Source of the DNA: Leptodontidium sp. MPI-SDFR-AT-0119
Lineage: Eukaryota; Ascomycota; Leotiomycetes; Helotiales; Leptodontidiaceae
NCBI GenBank assembly: GCA_020726505.1
Contig: JAHLEZ010000029.1
Span: 558,001 to 622,000, forward strand
Reading direction: 5' to 3'
DNA: 64,000 nucleotides
The notes under the pieces are model-generated. The model had not been told where the DNA came from. It saw only the letters and a list, made by a program, of their open reading frames with translations, and ran no database searches. A program made the translations under genes and the position numbers. This document shows, piece after piece, positions 25,720 through 36,475 of the stretch (positions within the stretch are counted from its first letter, which is position 1; the number at the start of each line of letters is the position of its first letter).

Positions 25720-27377
25720 CTACGTTTTGATTGTAACGTCGCACCGTCCACCCTTCGGAGTCATCAAGAAGAAATTGGCCATAATCATGTCCTTTTGCGT
25801 CGTCGAAGGGGAAACCATGCCACCCTTGCACACTTGGAAGAATTTGGCCGCCGCCAGACGCAGCTCCATTCTTGCCAAATGAATGCCGATGCATATTCGG
25901 CTTCCAGCTCCGAAGGGATGAAGAAAGCTCTTAGGTTCTTCAAGCGACTCTTTTGGACCTAGCCATCGGGTATGGTCGAAGCTGAAGGATTGATTAGCAT
26001 GATCATGCAGCTTTTGGGGCCCAGTCCAACAAACTCACCCTTCAGGATTGGGGAAAATAGTCGGATCACGGTGAATCGTGTAAGCTTGCGTACCCACTGT
26101 GACGCCTTCTGGAATGTAGTAGCCGCAGAATGTCCAGCCTCCGCTCGGTGAGACTCGTGGCAGAGTTCCAGGCACCGCGCAGTAGAGGCGTAGAGACTCC
26201 TCAATGACCGCATTGAGCACAGGCAGTTTCTCAATATGTTTATCTTCCAGAGGAACTGTTGCTACCTCGTCTTCCACAATTTTACGCAGCTCCGGGCGCG
26301 TCAGGACTGACCAAATCAGGTACGTTAGGGTGTTGGCGGTGGTGTCCGAACCCGCGAGAATAAGGTTTGCTGCTTCAATAGCTGCGTCATAGTCTCCAAG
26401 CTTGCTTTCATCCACTTCAAGCTTCTCTGCGACCGTGGTAAATATAGTCTTATCTTGGCGGATCTTGGTCTGCTGCATGGCATAGATGCCTTGGTTCAGC
26501 AAGTCGTCTCTGGCGTAAAAGATGGATCGGAAAGCCTTGAGGGGGATCATGCGACCCAGCCAGTACAAAGGTCGCATCTCCTGCACAAAGGAGGTGGCAA
26601 GACCCATATTTTCAATGGCTTCAATGTAGGGTTGTTTCTGGTCCCGTCGTCAGTGACATTCGAACGAAATCAACACAAGTCGGATATATTAACCGTTCCC
26701 TTATCCAAGTTTTGGAAAGGCTCTCCGAACATCATAAGGGAGGAAACGTCAGACGCCATGAAGATGAACCACTTCAAAATATCTGCACTTCCACGAGTGT
26801 CGATATCTCGTCGAATGCTCGCTATAGCCATCTCAACTATTTCGCGAATGCCGCTTTCCCAACGTTCTCGGAGTTGACTCATGCTGAAACCGCGAGCGAA
26901 CATGCGTCGTCGGGCTGCATGGTCTTTCGCGTCGGTCATTTGGAAAATTCCAAGAGGCGCGTCCACGGGCCCACAATTCGTAGACTCATACCACTTTGAC
27001 TTCATGAAGGGTGATCCCACCTGATGGATGGCTCTGAACCCTTCTGGGTCCGCAACAGACACCTCCTTGGGCGCTATTCTCACCACAGGCCCAAACTTGA
27101 GGTGCAGAGTGTGAATGTATTGTGCACGGTTGCCTAAGAAGACTGCCGCTTTCAGGCGCAAGCGCGTAAGTTGTGCATACCATGGTCCGGGAACTTTGGA
27201 CAATGGACCAAAGTAAGCTCGATGGAGCATCTGAAGAAGTTAGGTGCCATGCTCCTGCATAAAAGAGAGGGTGATAAAATGATGGCCATAAGCACTTACT
27301 CTGATGATGCTCAAAAGCACACTCCCCAAGATCAACACAAGGATCCCCGCCCTCAGATTGTGCAAAGTTTCCGCCAT
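25720..27377 (-). CDS. Cytochrome P450 monooxygenase (class II, ER-anchored)
   Basis: Microsomal P450. Four exons (27300-27377, 26694-27230, 26039-26637, 25720-25981) give 491 aa. An N-terminal anchor (GILVLILGSVLLSII) is encoded mostly by the small first exon, followed by the proline hinge PLSKVPGPW. The I-helix reads AGSDTTAN, the ExxR motif ESLR is followed by the expected VSPSGGWTFCGYYIPEG region, and the heme loop HPFGAGSRICIG carries the Cys ligand in the last exon. The donor of the second intron is GTTAAT, slightly unusual. It shares an 898-bp divergent promoter with the FAD monooxygenase, so both hydroxylating enzymes may be co-induced. The substrate is not predictable; type resembles fungal CYPs of secondary or xenobiotic metabolism. 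Confidence 0.9.
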
Positions 27378-28275
27378 CTTGTTGAAATCACGATAGAAGC
27401 GCCGATGCTTCACCATGGCAACTTTGACGACTCTTGAACGAAGGTTGCAGTCACGCTAGTCGAACAGCACGCCTCGGAAATCAGGTCGATTTGAGCAAGC
27501 CCTGAGAAGCCGGGCCAACAAGAAGATAAAGGGCAAGGCTAATTAGACCTCTCAGCTACAGTGAGCAAGGACGGAATTTTGGTAGCGATTCTTTGATGAC
27601 AGACGAAGGTTAATTGTCGTGACTTGCATTGCATGTATCTATCTATTTCGCCGCACTGTGGGCATGAAAGAAAGCAATATAGCGAGGCACGACTTGCCGG
27701 TTCTTGCGCACCCCCTTACCCCAGTAACCCCATCCCGCCTTGACTCCGCAAATATAACATATCCGTACAGTGATAATATGCGGGGGGGTTCAGTTCGAGT
27801 GAACGAGAGCTCCATAACCACAATACAGAGCGTGGGGATTGCCGGGACTAGCGGCGGGACTGCAGCCGCCGTTCACGTGACATCATCCTCCACCTTGGCA
27901 TTTGAGGGCTCAATTACAGTACAGGAATCCCTGAATGGATCATCAAATCAAAGTCGTTACAATTCCATTACAAACTAGTTGCAACGATGCGCTCTCAGTC
28001 TAACTGATTTCCGTCTAGTCTAACTTGGTGGCGCCGCGGCCGAAACATCGTGCACCGCTTTATCTCCGACCCCAGGACCCGCAACCCCGGAATACACTCA
28101 CTTGGCACAAATGTTTCGAAGATATCAGGAGATTCGTGAGCCCATCTAATGACAACGATCGGCCTTCTCTAAGACATCGAATCTTTTATACCTCAACCAA
28201 CCAAGCTCCTCTCTTTCGTTTCTTAATTTACATCATCCCCTAGAAAGGGAAGCCTAACATAAGAACAACAACAAC
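27378..28275. promoter_or_regulatory. Divergent promoter, P450 / FAD monooxygenase
   Basis: 898 bp between divergent starts. CGG-type elements: TGCGGGGGGG at 27779-27788 and CCCGCA at 28078-28083 followed by ACCCCGGA. The 119-aa frame at 27619-27978 shows no domain and is taken as chance. Confidence 0.5.
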
Positions 28276-29509
28276 ATGGTTGTCGATGTCGCAATTGTTG
28301 GTGGAGGCCCAGCTGGCCTGGCCCTGGCTGGTATGCTCGAGAGGGCAGGCATAAGCTTCGTCGTCTATGAACGGGGAGCTAGGGATGAAACGCCCCGTGG
28401 CGGCTGTCTCGATCTTCACATCGGCAGTGGACAACGCGCCATGAAAGAAGCCGGCTGCTTCGAGATGTTCCGTAAACATGGTAGACTGGGAGAGGCCACG
28501 GTTCATTGGGTGTATGACCACAACTGTAATAAGGTCTTTTCATGGGGTGAGGGGCGCGATGCCCCGGAAATCGACCGTTCCTTGATCAAGAAATGTCTTC
28601 TGAGCACGTTTCCTGACGAGAAAATTCAATGGCGAAAGATCTTGGAGAGCGCTTCGAGAAACGAACAGGGAAAAATCGAGTTGAAGTTCACCGACCGAAC
28701 TGAGGCTTCCGGTTTCAAGCTCATCGTCGGTGCCGACGGCATCAATAGCAAGATACGCCCCTTGGTAAGCCCAAAGAATCTCCTAAACCGATGAGCAATC
28801 ACCTTCAAGAAAAAGAGGCTCTCTAACAGGTAAGCAGATCACCGAAGCCACGCCGCAGTACTCCGGTATGCAATTCCTTACAGCTAAGATCTTAAGGGAT
28901 AATCCTTACTATCCACATGTCGAGAAGTTGGTCGGTCACGGGCCCATGGTCGTTATGGGCCGAGCTACGAAGATCTGGAACCAGCGTCAGGGTGATGGCC
29001 ACTATCGCCTCGATTTTGGCTTTATTCGACGCGAGGATTTCGCGACGAATGGTCCGGTCGATATCAACGACACCGAGGCCGTGAAGAAACTTCTGCTCAC
29101 CGATGACTTCTTTGGCCAGCACGCGCCAGAAATCAAAGCTTATATCCAAAACGTGGACGGCCCGTTCCGGAGTTGGCCCCTGTATGTTATGCCGACGGCC
29201 GCTCTTAATTGGGAGGCTCAAGCCGACGTAACCTTGATCGGTGACGCCGCACACACTACCACTCCTTTTGTCGGGGATGGCGCCAACTGTGCAATGCACG
29301 ACTCTGTCATCTTGTCCCAAGCGCTCAAGAAGTATGGTATTACCAGAGCGGCCATCGCGGAGTACGAAAAGGACATGTTCGTGACTGCCATCGACGTTAT
29401 TGAGCGCAGTCAGCAAGCCGGCTATTTGTTTTTTGACTGGCGTAGTCCTTACTTCTTCGCCCAGGAAATGCAGAAGAAGCCGCTTATTGGAACTACGGAT
29501 GAGATTTGA
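28276..29509 (+). CDS. FAD-dependent aromatic monooxygenase, TetX-like
   Basis: Single-component flavoprotein hydroxylase (group A) using NAD(P)H and O2. Exons 28276-28764 and 28838-29509 give 386 aa. Landmarks: GGGPAGLALAG dinucleotide-binding motif at residues 9-19, RGGCLDLH with SGQRAMKEAG, which is typical of the TetX-like subgroup, DG motif VGADGINSKIRP just before the intron, and GD motif LIGDAAHTTTPFVGDGAN near residue 295. The acceptor is the second AG (AAGCAG, 28837), which restores RPLITEATPQYSG; using the nearer AACAG would break the frame. Related enzymes hydroxylate phenols or salicylate-like acids, or inactivate tetracyclines. In this cluster an aromatic hydroxylase feeding the decarboxylase or ring-opening step is the likely role. 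Confidence 0.9.
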
Positions 29510-30789
29510 TTTCAACTCTAAGGGAGGGTGCTAGCAGCACCCGTCTTGAGACTCTTCTAGATCATTAGACAGACTGTTGACCATGTTCGCTTGCAGCTGT
29601 GCTCTTCTTGGATCTTGTTTCCGCGCGGAACAATGGGATTTGTAACTATAGAACCTGATCTACTCTAAATATTACAGACGAAAGATCTTGACCTGTGTAC
29701 CAAGTGATTGGCTTTTCACGTCTTTACTGATGTACCGATAACATGTATACTTCACCACCAAGGTAAATTCATCAGCTTGTACGAAATCAAAACGAGCCAA
29801 CGATCTACTAATAGTACTCAATGAGAAAGGTACCATGGTGTCGTATGGGTCAAGAGGACCTCTCGAGTGACTCGGGAGATTGATGAGAAAACATTCGCGT
29901 TAATAAGGTGCTCTACTGTGCGTGCATAGGAGGTACTAAGTCTAGCCAAAGCTTTTCAAAGAACTTCAACCCATCGCGATGCCCAGCAACAACAAGCAAG
30001 CCATCTTATCCAAGTTGCTATTACTAATACTAGGCATACCTCGAATTTCGAACACCACGACGGCGTGTCCAACCCCTTTCCACACCGTTATCATATTCAA
30101 CCTCAAATTGCTACTATTATCACTGCTGGCATCCACATAGAATTCAGGTATCTGCCAAAAGTCTCCTTCGGAGCCTTGTTGGTGTGAGGGAACGATCACA
30201 TGACTTGCATATCTGAGAATAATTGTTTCGAGTTGGGTGGCCAAGGAGAGGCAACTACGCTACGCTAGGAAGTGATCGACGAAGACTCTAGAGAAGTTGA
30301 AATGGGGTCATTTCAAGAGGTAATGGCAGAATATAGGTATTCGGTAACTACTAGAATGGGACGTATATTCCTGGAGAAGAAAACTCGTCTTACTAACAAC
30401 ATGGATTTATGGAAGCTGGGCGACGCCACTCTGCAACAATAGTGTCACCTAATCAATATTATGTATCAGCTTAAGCCAGAGCTTTCCTCATGAATCTTCG
30501 TCTTTCCTTGCAACCCACATTACCCAAGTCGCATTTGACCTGGCTCGTGCTGTTGTCCCGTCACAGTCTGCAATGGGAAATTTCTCTCGACACAGCTCAT
30601 CACGCCGCTCAGATACCTCTTCTCCTCCGGCTTTTCGATAATGATCCACCACTTACCACAAAGATAGATGTGCCATAAGGTGAACCAAATTAAGACCAGG
30701 CCAGTGGCGTCTAAGATGACGGCAGGTGCGCATATCATTCCGATGTATCTATATCCAGCTTTCATCGACACATCTGTGCGAACGTCTCT
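29510..30789. other. Intergenic, no gene supported
   Basis: Minus-strand frames at 29966-30244 and 30520-30771 (the second has a hydrophobic stretch) show no known domain and no joining introns. I leave them out as genes. Confidence 0.4.
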
Positions 30790-32193
30790 CTACACAAGAA
30801 TTTGTGCCAATTTAAGCGCCCGCCTGCATTCCTCCAGACTCTCTGCCTGCAGTCGTTGATATAATAGCATCTCGTCGGCAACGGATGCTCCCAGACTCTG
30901 CTCAAACCCGCTCCGATCCTCATGTTTTTTCCCAATACTGGCGACCGACACGCCGACATTCGATGTAAAAATGCCAGCCGCTGACACTGGGAGGAAATCC
31001 TCATACGTAATCGGCTCATAGGTGATATGTTGCTGCTTCAGCAACCTATCCACACTAATGACCCCCTGCTTGCTCAGGCTTTCAGCATTGGTGAATCCGG
31101 CAGCTGTGACTTCATACCGGACGAAGACAAGCCCTTGAGTATACATCTCAGCCCACGAGTCAGGAAAGCGGGTGAATACCTCCTTGCTGATATGGTTGAA
31201 TGTGTGAGCATCGGCAGGCTTGCTAGATGCCTTTGCGCTCGCAGTGGCAAGGAGCTCGTCATAGAGCTGCCGGCCTTTTCTGGTGAGGGCTGCGCCCCGT
31301 TGCTCAACTTCGCCGAAACGAGCAGTGTGAGAGCCGATATCAAAGGACACCGCGTCGTCAGAGAAGGAAACTCGCTCCTCCAAGGCCTTGAAGCTGGTCT
31401 GCCGAAGCAAGATTTGGCATTTCCGCCGCGGTGGGCCCTCGATCCTCTCCTTCGCGGGAATGCCTCGGGCGATCATGGTCTCTTGAACCAGATCAATATC
31501 CAACGTACGCGGGGTGAGATGATTTATGTGTGCGCTTGGGAAGGACACGATATCCGCGACCGTCGGGTGCTCCTGTTTTAATTTCTTGTACTGTTCCAGG
31601 CTGACCGTGGCGATCGCGCGCCATTTGAATATTTTGAGCGACTCCTGGAGGAGCTCATGGGTTTCCGCGGAAGTGAACCAGCCGCTTACTTCGAACTTCT
31701 CGATCATTTCCAGCAAACGTGGCGAAAATAGAGATCTCTTGGCCAGAATTTGTTCAGCAGAAGCTGTTGCCTCTGGAGACAGGAGGTCGTGCCGCAGCAA
31801 GGTTGTGAAGACGCGGAACGGGTTTTTTTCAAGCGACGCCGCTTCAACCGGGCGGAAGGCTGTTGCGTGCAGAGGAAAGCCAACCACACTGAGGTCATAG
31901 TAGCCCACAGGATGCATGCCATAGATGGCAAATAACCGTCTTGTGTTGGACAACTCGGACGCCTTGCCCAGGCGAATTGCGCCGTGGCGCTCGACTCTAT
32001 GTCTGAGCGGAAGTGAGAGCACCTCTCCGGGATGTTCAGCTTCGAATACTCCATCGTCGACTTCTTTGACAATGCTGATTAGGTCTCCATACAATGGCAC
32101 TTCTTGCCTGTACATTTCGGAAAGTGCCTGAGAAAAGCTGGTCCTAACCGCATCAGAATCCCAGTCGACTGCCTCATGGCCAGCGCTTCCCAT
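30790..32193 (-). CDS. 2-oxoadipate dioxygenase/decarboxylase family protein (DUF1338, HglS/YdcJ-like)
   Basis: One exon, 467 aa from the ATG at 32193; the frame runs three codons further to a GTG that I do not use. HglS is an Fe(II) enzyme that converts 2-oxoadipate to D-2-hydroxyglutarate and CO2 in bacterial lysine catabolism. The fungal protein keeps VERHGAIRLG, with His at residue 70 (the position I recall as a metal ligand in HglS), SAHINHLTPRTLDID for the second His, and the region with GEVEQRGAALTRKGR for the Glu ligand, plus IYGMHPVGYYDLS and SWAEMYTQGLVFVRYE. It diverges from the quinone oxidoreductase. In an aromatic cluster its substrate could be a 2-oxo acid arising from ring cleavage rather than from lysine; that is inference. 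Confidence 0.85.
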   Translation of the reverse strand: MGSAGHEAVDWDSDAVRTSFSQALSEMYRQEVPLYGDLISIVKEVDDGVFEAEHPGEVLSLPLRHRVERHGAIRLGKASELSNTRRLFAIYGMHPVGYYDLSVVGFPLHATAFRPVEAASLEKNPFRVFTTLLRHDLLSPEATASAEQILAKRSLFSPRLLEMIEKFEVSGWFTSAETHELLQESLKIFKWRAIATVSLEQYKKLKQEHPTVADIVSFPSAHINHLTPRTLDIDLVQETMIARGIPAKERIEGPPRRKCQILLRQTSFKALEERVSFSDDAVSFDIGSHTARFGEVEQRGAALTRKGRQLYDELLATASAKASSKPADAHTFNHISKEVFTRFPDSWAEMYTQGLVFVRYEVTAAGFTNAESLSKQGVISVDRLLKQQHITYEPITYEDFLPVSAAGIFTSNVGVSVASIGKKHEDRSGFEQSLGASVADEMLLYQRLQAESLEECRRALKLAQILV

Positions 32194-32925
32194 GTTTACC
32201 ACAACTTGTCAAAGATTTGTTGTTATTCGAAGATATTCCTGGTACTGAACTGCAGTATTATCGGCAATATGAATTTGCTGGTGCTAGCGACGACAAAGGA
32301 CTGGCGTTTCTTAGATGAGGGATAGCAGGACTGAAGTCCGCACGCCTATCCGTTTTATCTGAAATGGCTATCAACATGTATGTAACGGAGGCGGACATAA
32401 CGCGGGTAGGTGTACTGACCCCTCTACGCTGTCGCTGATCTTGGACTTCGGATCTCCAGGAGCCATATTGCCCAAGCTCGTTGTGCGGTAAAGAAATCAA
32501 CTGTAGGATTAATTATCAGAGATTCAGAGACTTGGTCGAGCATGAAGTGAGATGTATCGGTAGCTTCGCTTAGTTGTTCTCTCAAGTGGACTGCAATACT
32601 AGCAGTGTAGACCCACATCTCTCGGTGCGGAGACAAGGCGGAAGCGCCAGTCGTCTCGTCACATAGGAACTTTCAAATTCGGCTAACAATCAATCGTATC
32701 TCTATACTTTCCAAAGGCTGCTAGTAAATAAAAGCCATGCCGACCTAAACTCCAACAACTACCAAGAAGGAAGAAATCGAGGCAATCAATTGCTGTTGAT
32801 ACCCGAGCACTCTTGCCCTAAAAAACGACACCGGCTTTTCCTGACCAGTACTCCTATTTCTTGGAATCATTCTGGCCGTCGTGACAGGCCCAAAAAGTGT
32901 CGAGAGAGATCACAGCAAGCACACT
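32194..32925. promoter_or_regulatory. Divergent promoter, DUF1338 / quinone oxidoreductase
   Basis: 732 bp between divergent starts. Only shortened CGG elements are present: TCCGCA at 32337-32342 and TGCGGA at 32626-32631, in inverted orientation but far apart. This is the weakest member of the proposed regulon. Confidence 0.35.
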
Positions 32926-33921
32926 ATGCCTTCTCTTCCAAAGCAAATGCGTGGAGTGGTTTTTCATTCCACTGGAGACTCGTCCGTTCTCCAGATCGAC
33001 AACAATCTTCCATTGCCGGTTTTGCAACCATCAGAAATCCTGGTCAAAGTCGAATATGCCGGTGTCAATTTTGTCGACACTTATTTGCGAAGTGGGCTGT
33101 ATCCCGTCAAGTTGCCCGCAATCACTGGTCGAGAGGGAGCGGGGACTGTTGTTCAAGTAGGTGATCAGGTTGACCCATCACTTGAGCTCGCTATTGGCGA
33201 CCGGGTTGCGGTATTCACCCAAGGAACCATGGCCGAATACGTCTGCGCACCTGCTGCTGGCGTCATGAAGCTCTCGTCCGAGGTCTCCTCTAGGGCGGGA
33301 GCGGCAATCATGCTGCAGGGTCTGACGGCATGGACGATGGTCCGAGACTCTCATGATGTAAAAGAGGGTGAAGTCATCCTGGTGCAGGCTGCTGCGGGAG
33401 GCACTGGAGGTCTTATAGTGCAGATGTGCAAGCATCTCGGAGCCACGGTTATTGGCACAGTTTCGACGGCCGTGAAGGCCAAAGTAGCTCGAGAGCATGG
33501 ATGCGACCATGTCATCATTTACACCGAGTCAAATATCGAAGCCGAGGTGAACCGCTTGACGGACGAACAGGGCTGTCATGCGGTCTTCAGTGGCATTGGA
33601 GCAAGCACTTTCGATGCCGACCTCAGATTGACGAGGAGAAAAGGTGTTCTCGTGTCATATGGAAATAGCAGCGGTCCCGTCACAAATTTCAAGATCTTGG
33701 ACCTGAGCAAGAGGAATGTGAAATTGGTGCGACCGACATTGGCAAATTACATCACCACACGGGAAGAGATGACGACTAGGAGCGGGGAGCTCCTCGAGCT
33801 CATTGGCAACGGCGCCGTCAAGGTCAAATTCGGCCAAGAGTACAGCTTGGAGCATGTCGGCGCTGCCCAGGATGATCTGGTATCGCAGAAAACTATGGGT
33901 AAACTGATTGTCAAGATATAG
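32926..33921 (+). CDS. NADPH:quinone oxidoreductase (zeta-crystallin type MDR)
   Basis: Zinc-free medium-chain reductase that reduces quinones with NADPH. One exon, 331 aa from the ATG at 32926 (MPSLPKQMRGVVF); the open frame upstream starts with GTG and is not used. Family marks: AGVNFVDTYLRSGLYPVKLP and GREGAGTVV in the catalytic domain, and the nucleotide-binding AAAGGTGGLIVQMCKHLGATVIGT. No zinc-binding Cys pattern is present, as expected for quinone oxidoreductases. It probably reduces quinones formed when catechols or hydroquinones autoxidise. Confidence 0.9.
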   Translation: MPSLPKQMRGVVFHSTGDSSVLQIDNNLPLPVLQPSEILVKVEYAGVNFVDTYLRSGLYPVKLPAITGREGAGTVVQVGDQVDPSLELAIGDRVAVFTQGTMAEYVCAPAAGVMKLSSEVSSRAGAAIMLQGLTAWTMVRDSHDVKEGEVILVQAAAGGTGGLIVQMCKHLGATVIGTVSTAVKAKVAREHGCDHVIIYTESNIEAEVNRLTDEQGCHAVFSGIGASTFDADLRLTRRKGVLVSYGNSSGPVTNFKILDLSKRNVKLVRPTLANYITTREEMTTRSGELLELIGNGAVKVKFGQEYSLEHVGAAQDDLVSQKTMGKLIVKI

Positions 33922-34460
33922 ACTACGTCTCAAAAATAGAAAGTACAACATCATAGATAGCAAACGCCTCTGTAATCGCATATACGTTGATCTTGATGGT
34001 TGAATGATGTCTCACTGCGACTCCAAGCGTGCTGTTACAAAGTCCATTGTCCGATATGGCCGAGATGGCCTAAATCTGTCTCTGCTATTCCTCCAGGAGA
34101 TCGGGTTTCGGACTATTACTGGCACACAACAGGAAGTGGGCACAAGACTATTTCTGTATTGGAAGAGAAGCTGGCGCAACCCGTCTCCCAGGCCTCGAAA
34201 TGCTGAAGAGTATAAAGCCAGGTTTGCTCCCATAGCAGATGACTACTACGCCTTCATCAGCATAAACCGTGGCGTCGGCATCTGCAGTGTTAATGAGGCC
34301 CATGAGTGATAGGGCGTATGATGAGGACATCCTTGCCAAGTCGCTGCAACTCCAAACGAACTGCCATTTGGAAGCTTCCAGCTATAAAAATGGATTAGAC
34401 CTGACTGAGGCACACCAGCTAGGCTAGCCATCTGACATCTGAACAGTAGAAGGTTATGGT
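33922..34460. other. Gene-free stretch with a dienelactone hydrolase relic
   Basis: No intact gene. Bases 34263-34400 resemble, on the minus strand, part of exon 1 of the dienelactone hydrolase gene 2 kb to the right: a 17-base block (34263-34279) matches 36261-36277 with one mismatch, and broken matches continue (CCAnGTCGCTG, CCAGC...AA). Frames are shifted, so it would be a dead duplicate fragment. Confidence 0.4.
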
Positions 34461-35037
34461 TTGTGTCCCCAAGCTAGGTGCCGTCAGACAGGGGAACGAG
34501 AACGTCATACAGACAAGGACATACCACTTACAAGCAACCTTGAAGACCTAGGTCAAAAGGCAGACAAGAGCCGAGTGGATAAACGAATGGAGAGCAGAAA
34601 CAAGGGGACGATCTACGTTCAAGCATACCCCCCATCACACAAAGTACTGCGACTATTCTGTGGCCTAAAAAAGTGGCAAAGTGCTCTGCTTATTCAGATG
34701 CGTGTAGAGAAAATCGGGCTAAGAGACTAACTGTGGAAGAGAAGAGTGCCGGAATTCGACGACCCCGGATGTAACTGCGGAGAAGGACGGCAAACTATGA
34801 AACACATCCTGCGGAGGTGTCGGACATACAACGACGTGCGACGAAGGGTATTTGGGAGGGGAGGACGAATAGAGCTGAGGGCAATCTTGAACAAGCTAAA
34901 ACTAGTCTAAAGGCAATTAGATTCATGGAACAGACGCGCCTCTTCGGGCAGCTTCGGAGTTGCGATGCAGAGCAAAGAGACGAAGTGGAGCGTTGGAGGG
35001 AGACTGAAGGTACGGGGACACGAGATGGCTAGCAGAA
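34461..35037 (+). mobile_element. LINE (Tad-type) 3' fragment
   Basis: C-terminal end of a non-LTR retrotransposon polyprotein. In one frame: KVLRLFCGLKKWQSALLIQMR then VEKIGLRD, a stop, WKRRVPEF, and a zinc-knuckle-like CNCGEGRQTMKHILRRC (C-x-C-x8-H-x4-C), a pattern found at the end of fungal Tad-like ORF2 after the RNase H region. Several stops are present. An ATGAATAA/ATGAATGA-type simple repeat at about 35275-35300 may mark the 3' tail. It sits between the quinone oxidoreductase and dienelactone hydrolase genes, inside the cluster. Confidence 0.75.
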
Positions 35038-35646
35038 GCGGCAGCCAAAGAGCCTGATGCACTGTCAAAGGATGAAGCAAAGCGCTCCTACTTACCGCCT
35101 ATGTAAATAGTCGTAGATAGGAGCCAGACCGTCCAGTGGAGGAGGTTGCTGGTCACTGCAGAGTGATGGAGTGAAGTGCGAATTACCGAATGCGGTAACG
35201 CGCACTTCGGCAACTGGCGCCGAAGCTGGACCATGCCGGCATAGCAGTCCTACGGTGGAGAGCTGGAACCGAGTATGAATAAATGAATGAATGGATGAAC
35301 TGTTACTAAGACCTGTCTCACGTAAGAGTCGCTTCATCATCTTCCACCTTGTCCTTAGTTGCTCGACTTTTAACAGTCTCGCCAACGGTGACGCGAGTCA
35401 AAAGCAGTTAAAGAGGCACCAAAGAGATTCCGAGATCTCAACGAAGGCGTACTAGCGCATACATGGAAAACACTGTTGAGAAGTCTACAGTGACGAAAGG
35501 AAACCCAGTACATTCATGATCTCAGTCAGCATCGAGCCTCAAATATGTACATGCAGTAGCCTCCATAAACAAAATGCTTCCTGTGACTTGGGTGGATAAG
35601 GCCGACCTTGACCTGTTGCTGGAACAACAAACCCACTCTGCCTGAG
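35038..35646. other. LINE 3' flank and intergenic
   Basis: Probably the untranslated 3' part of the LINE fragment to about 35300, then the 3' flank of the minus-strand hydrolase gene. No gene seen. Confidence 0.4.
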
Positions 35647-36475
35647 TTAAGCCTCCTGATATGGGCTCTTATGAAGCCACTGGTGGAACCACAAAACGGC
35701 GGCATCCTTAGCTCTGTCCATTGCCTCTCGCTCTCCAGGGTTTTTTGGATCACCGCGGACGGCGAACGCATGCTCCACGCCCGGAAAGTACTGATAATCG
35801 TATGGCACTCCCAAGGTCGGAATCGTCTGATTGGCGAACGCCTTTAGTTCAGGTGTAAACATGGGATCGAACTCAGGGGCCATGATCAGCACTGGAACTC
35901 CAACATTGGAAATTTCTTCTTTTTCGAGCATCGTGGGATGAGCGACTGCAATACAGTCAACGAGCTTATGTTCTTTTCCGGCGAGACGGAAGGATCCCCA
36001 GCCGCCGAAGCAAAAGCCTATGGCTCCCACGCGCTCATATTTGGAGCGAAGCTCTTTAGCGCACCCGAGGATTTCTGGCGTTCTGATCGCCTTCGTATTC
36101 CGTCCCATGAATGCGGGGAGATCTAATTTGCTCCATTGAGATTGATCGAGAACGATATCAAGAGGAAGAACTTCGCCTCCAAAGCTATTAAAGGTTAGCA
36201 CGATGTCTTTCCTGACGACGTTAAGGTGGTTGGGCCGTGAACACCTACAAATCAGGTACGTAGACCGTGGCGTCGGCCTCCGTGGCGTAATGATCAGCCA
36301 GTCGCTGGATATTGCGGAATGTCCAGCCGAAGAGGTCATGGATGATCATGATCGCTACACGGGGATTTGAACCCGTCACGTAGCATGGTCTCCCGTCAAG
36401 AGAATCCTTGCGGCCTTCTGGCTCCCCTTCCCATAGAGTCCCTCGAATGCAGCACTCGCTCACCTGGGCCGTCAT
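35647..36475 (-). CDS. Dienelactone hydrolase family protein
   Basis: Cytosolic alpha/beta-hydrolase with a Cys-Asp-His triad; classical members open dienelactone to maleylacetate in chloro- and hydroxycatechol pathways. Exons 36249-36475 and 35647-36184, with a 64-nt intron, give 254 aa. The intron join restores VYVPDFFGGEVLPLD. The triad is visible as Cys in GFCFGGWGS, Asp in APEFDPMF and His in GVEHAFAVRGD. Start at MTAQVSE (36475); an in-frame ATG six codons earlier is possible. A stretch in exon 1 looks like the T-loop of a tRNA but is coding. It diverges from the second P450 over a 521-bp promoter that has the best CGG inverted repeat of the window. It would act after ring opening. Confidence 0.9.

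Noticed and set aside
28892..29515. 207-aa minus-strand open frame
   Set aside because: Shadow of the second exon of the FAD monooxygenase, which has the GD motif in the other strand.
29966..30771. Two minus-strand frames, one with a hydrophobic segment, as a possible membrane protein gene
   Set aside because: No splice junction joins them sensibly and no domain is recognised.
31027..31581. 184-aa plus-strand open frame
   Set aside because: Antisense to the DUF1338 gene and without recognisable features.
36361..36380. T-loop-like sequence (GATTTGAACCCGTCA) suggesting a tRNA
   Set aside because: It is coding sequence of the dienelactone hydrolase exon 1 on the minus strand and no acceptor or anticodon stem can be formed around it.
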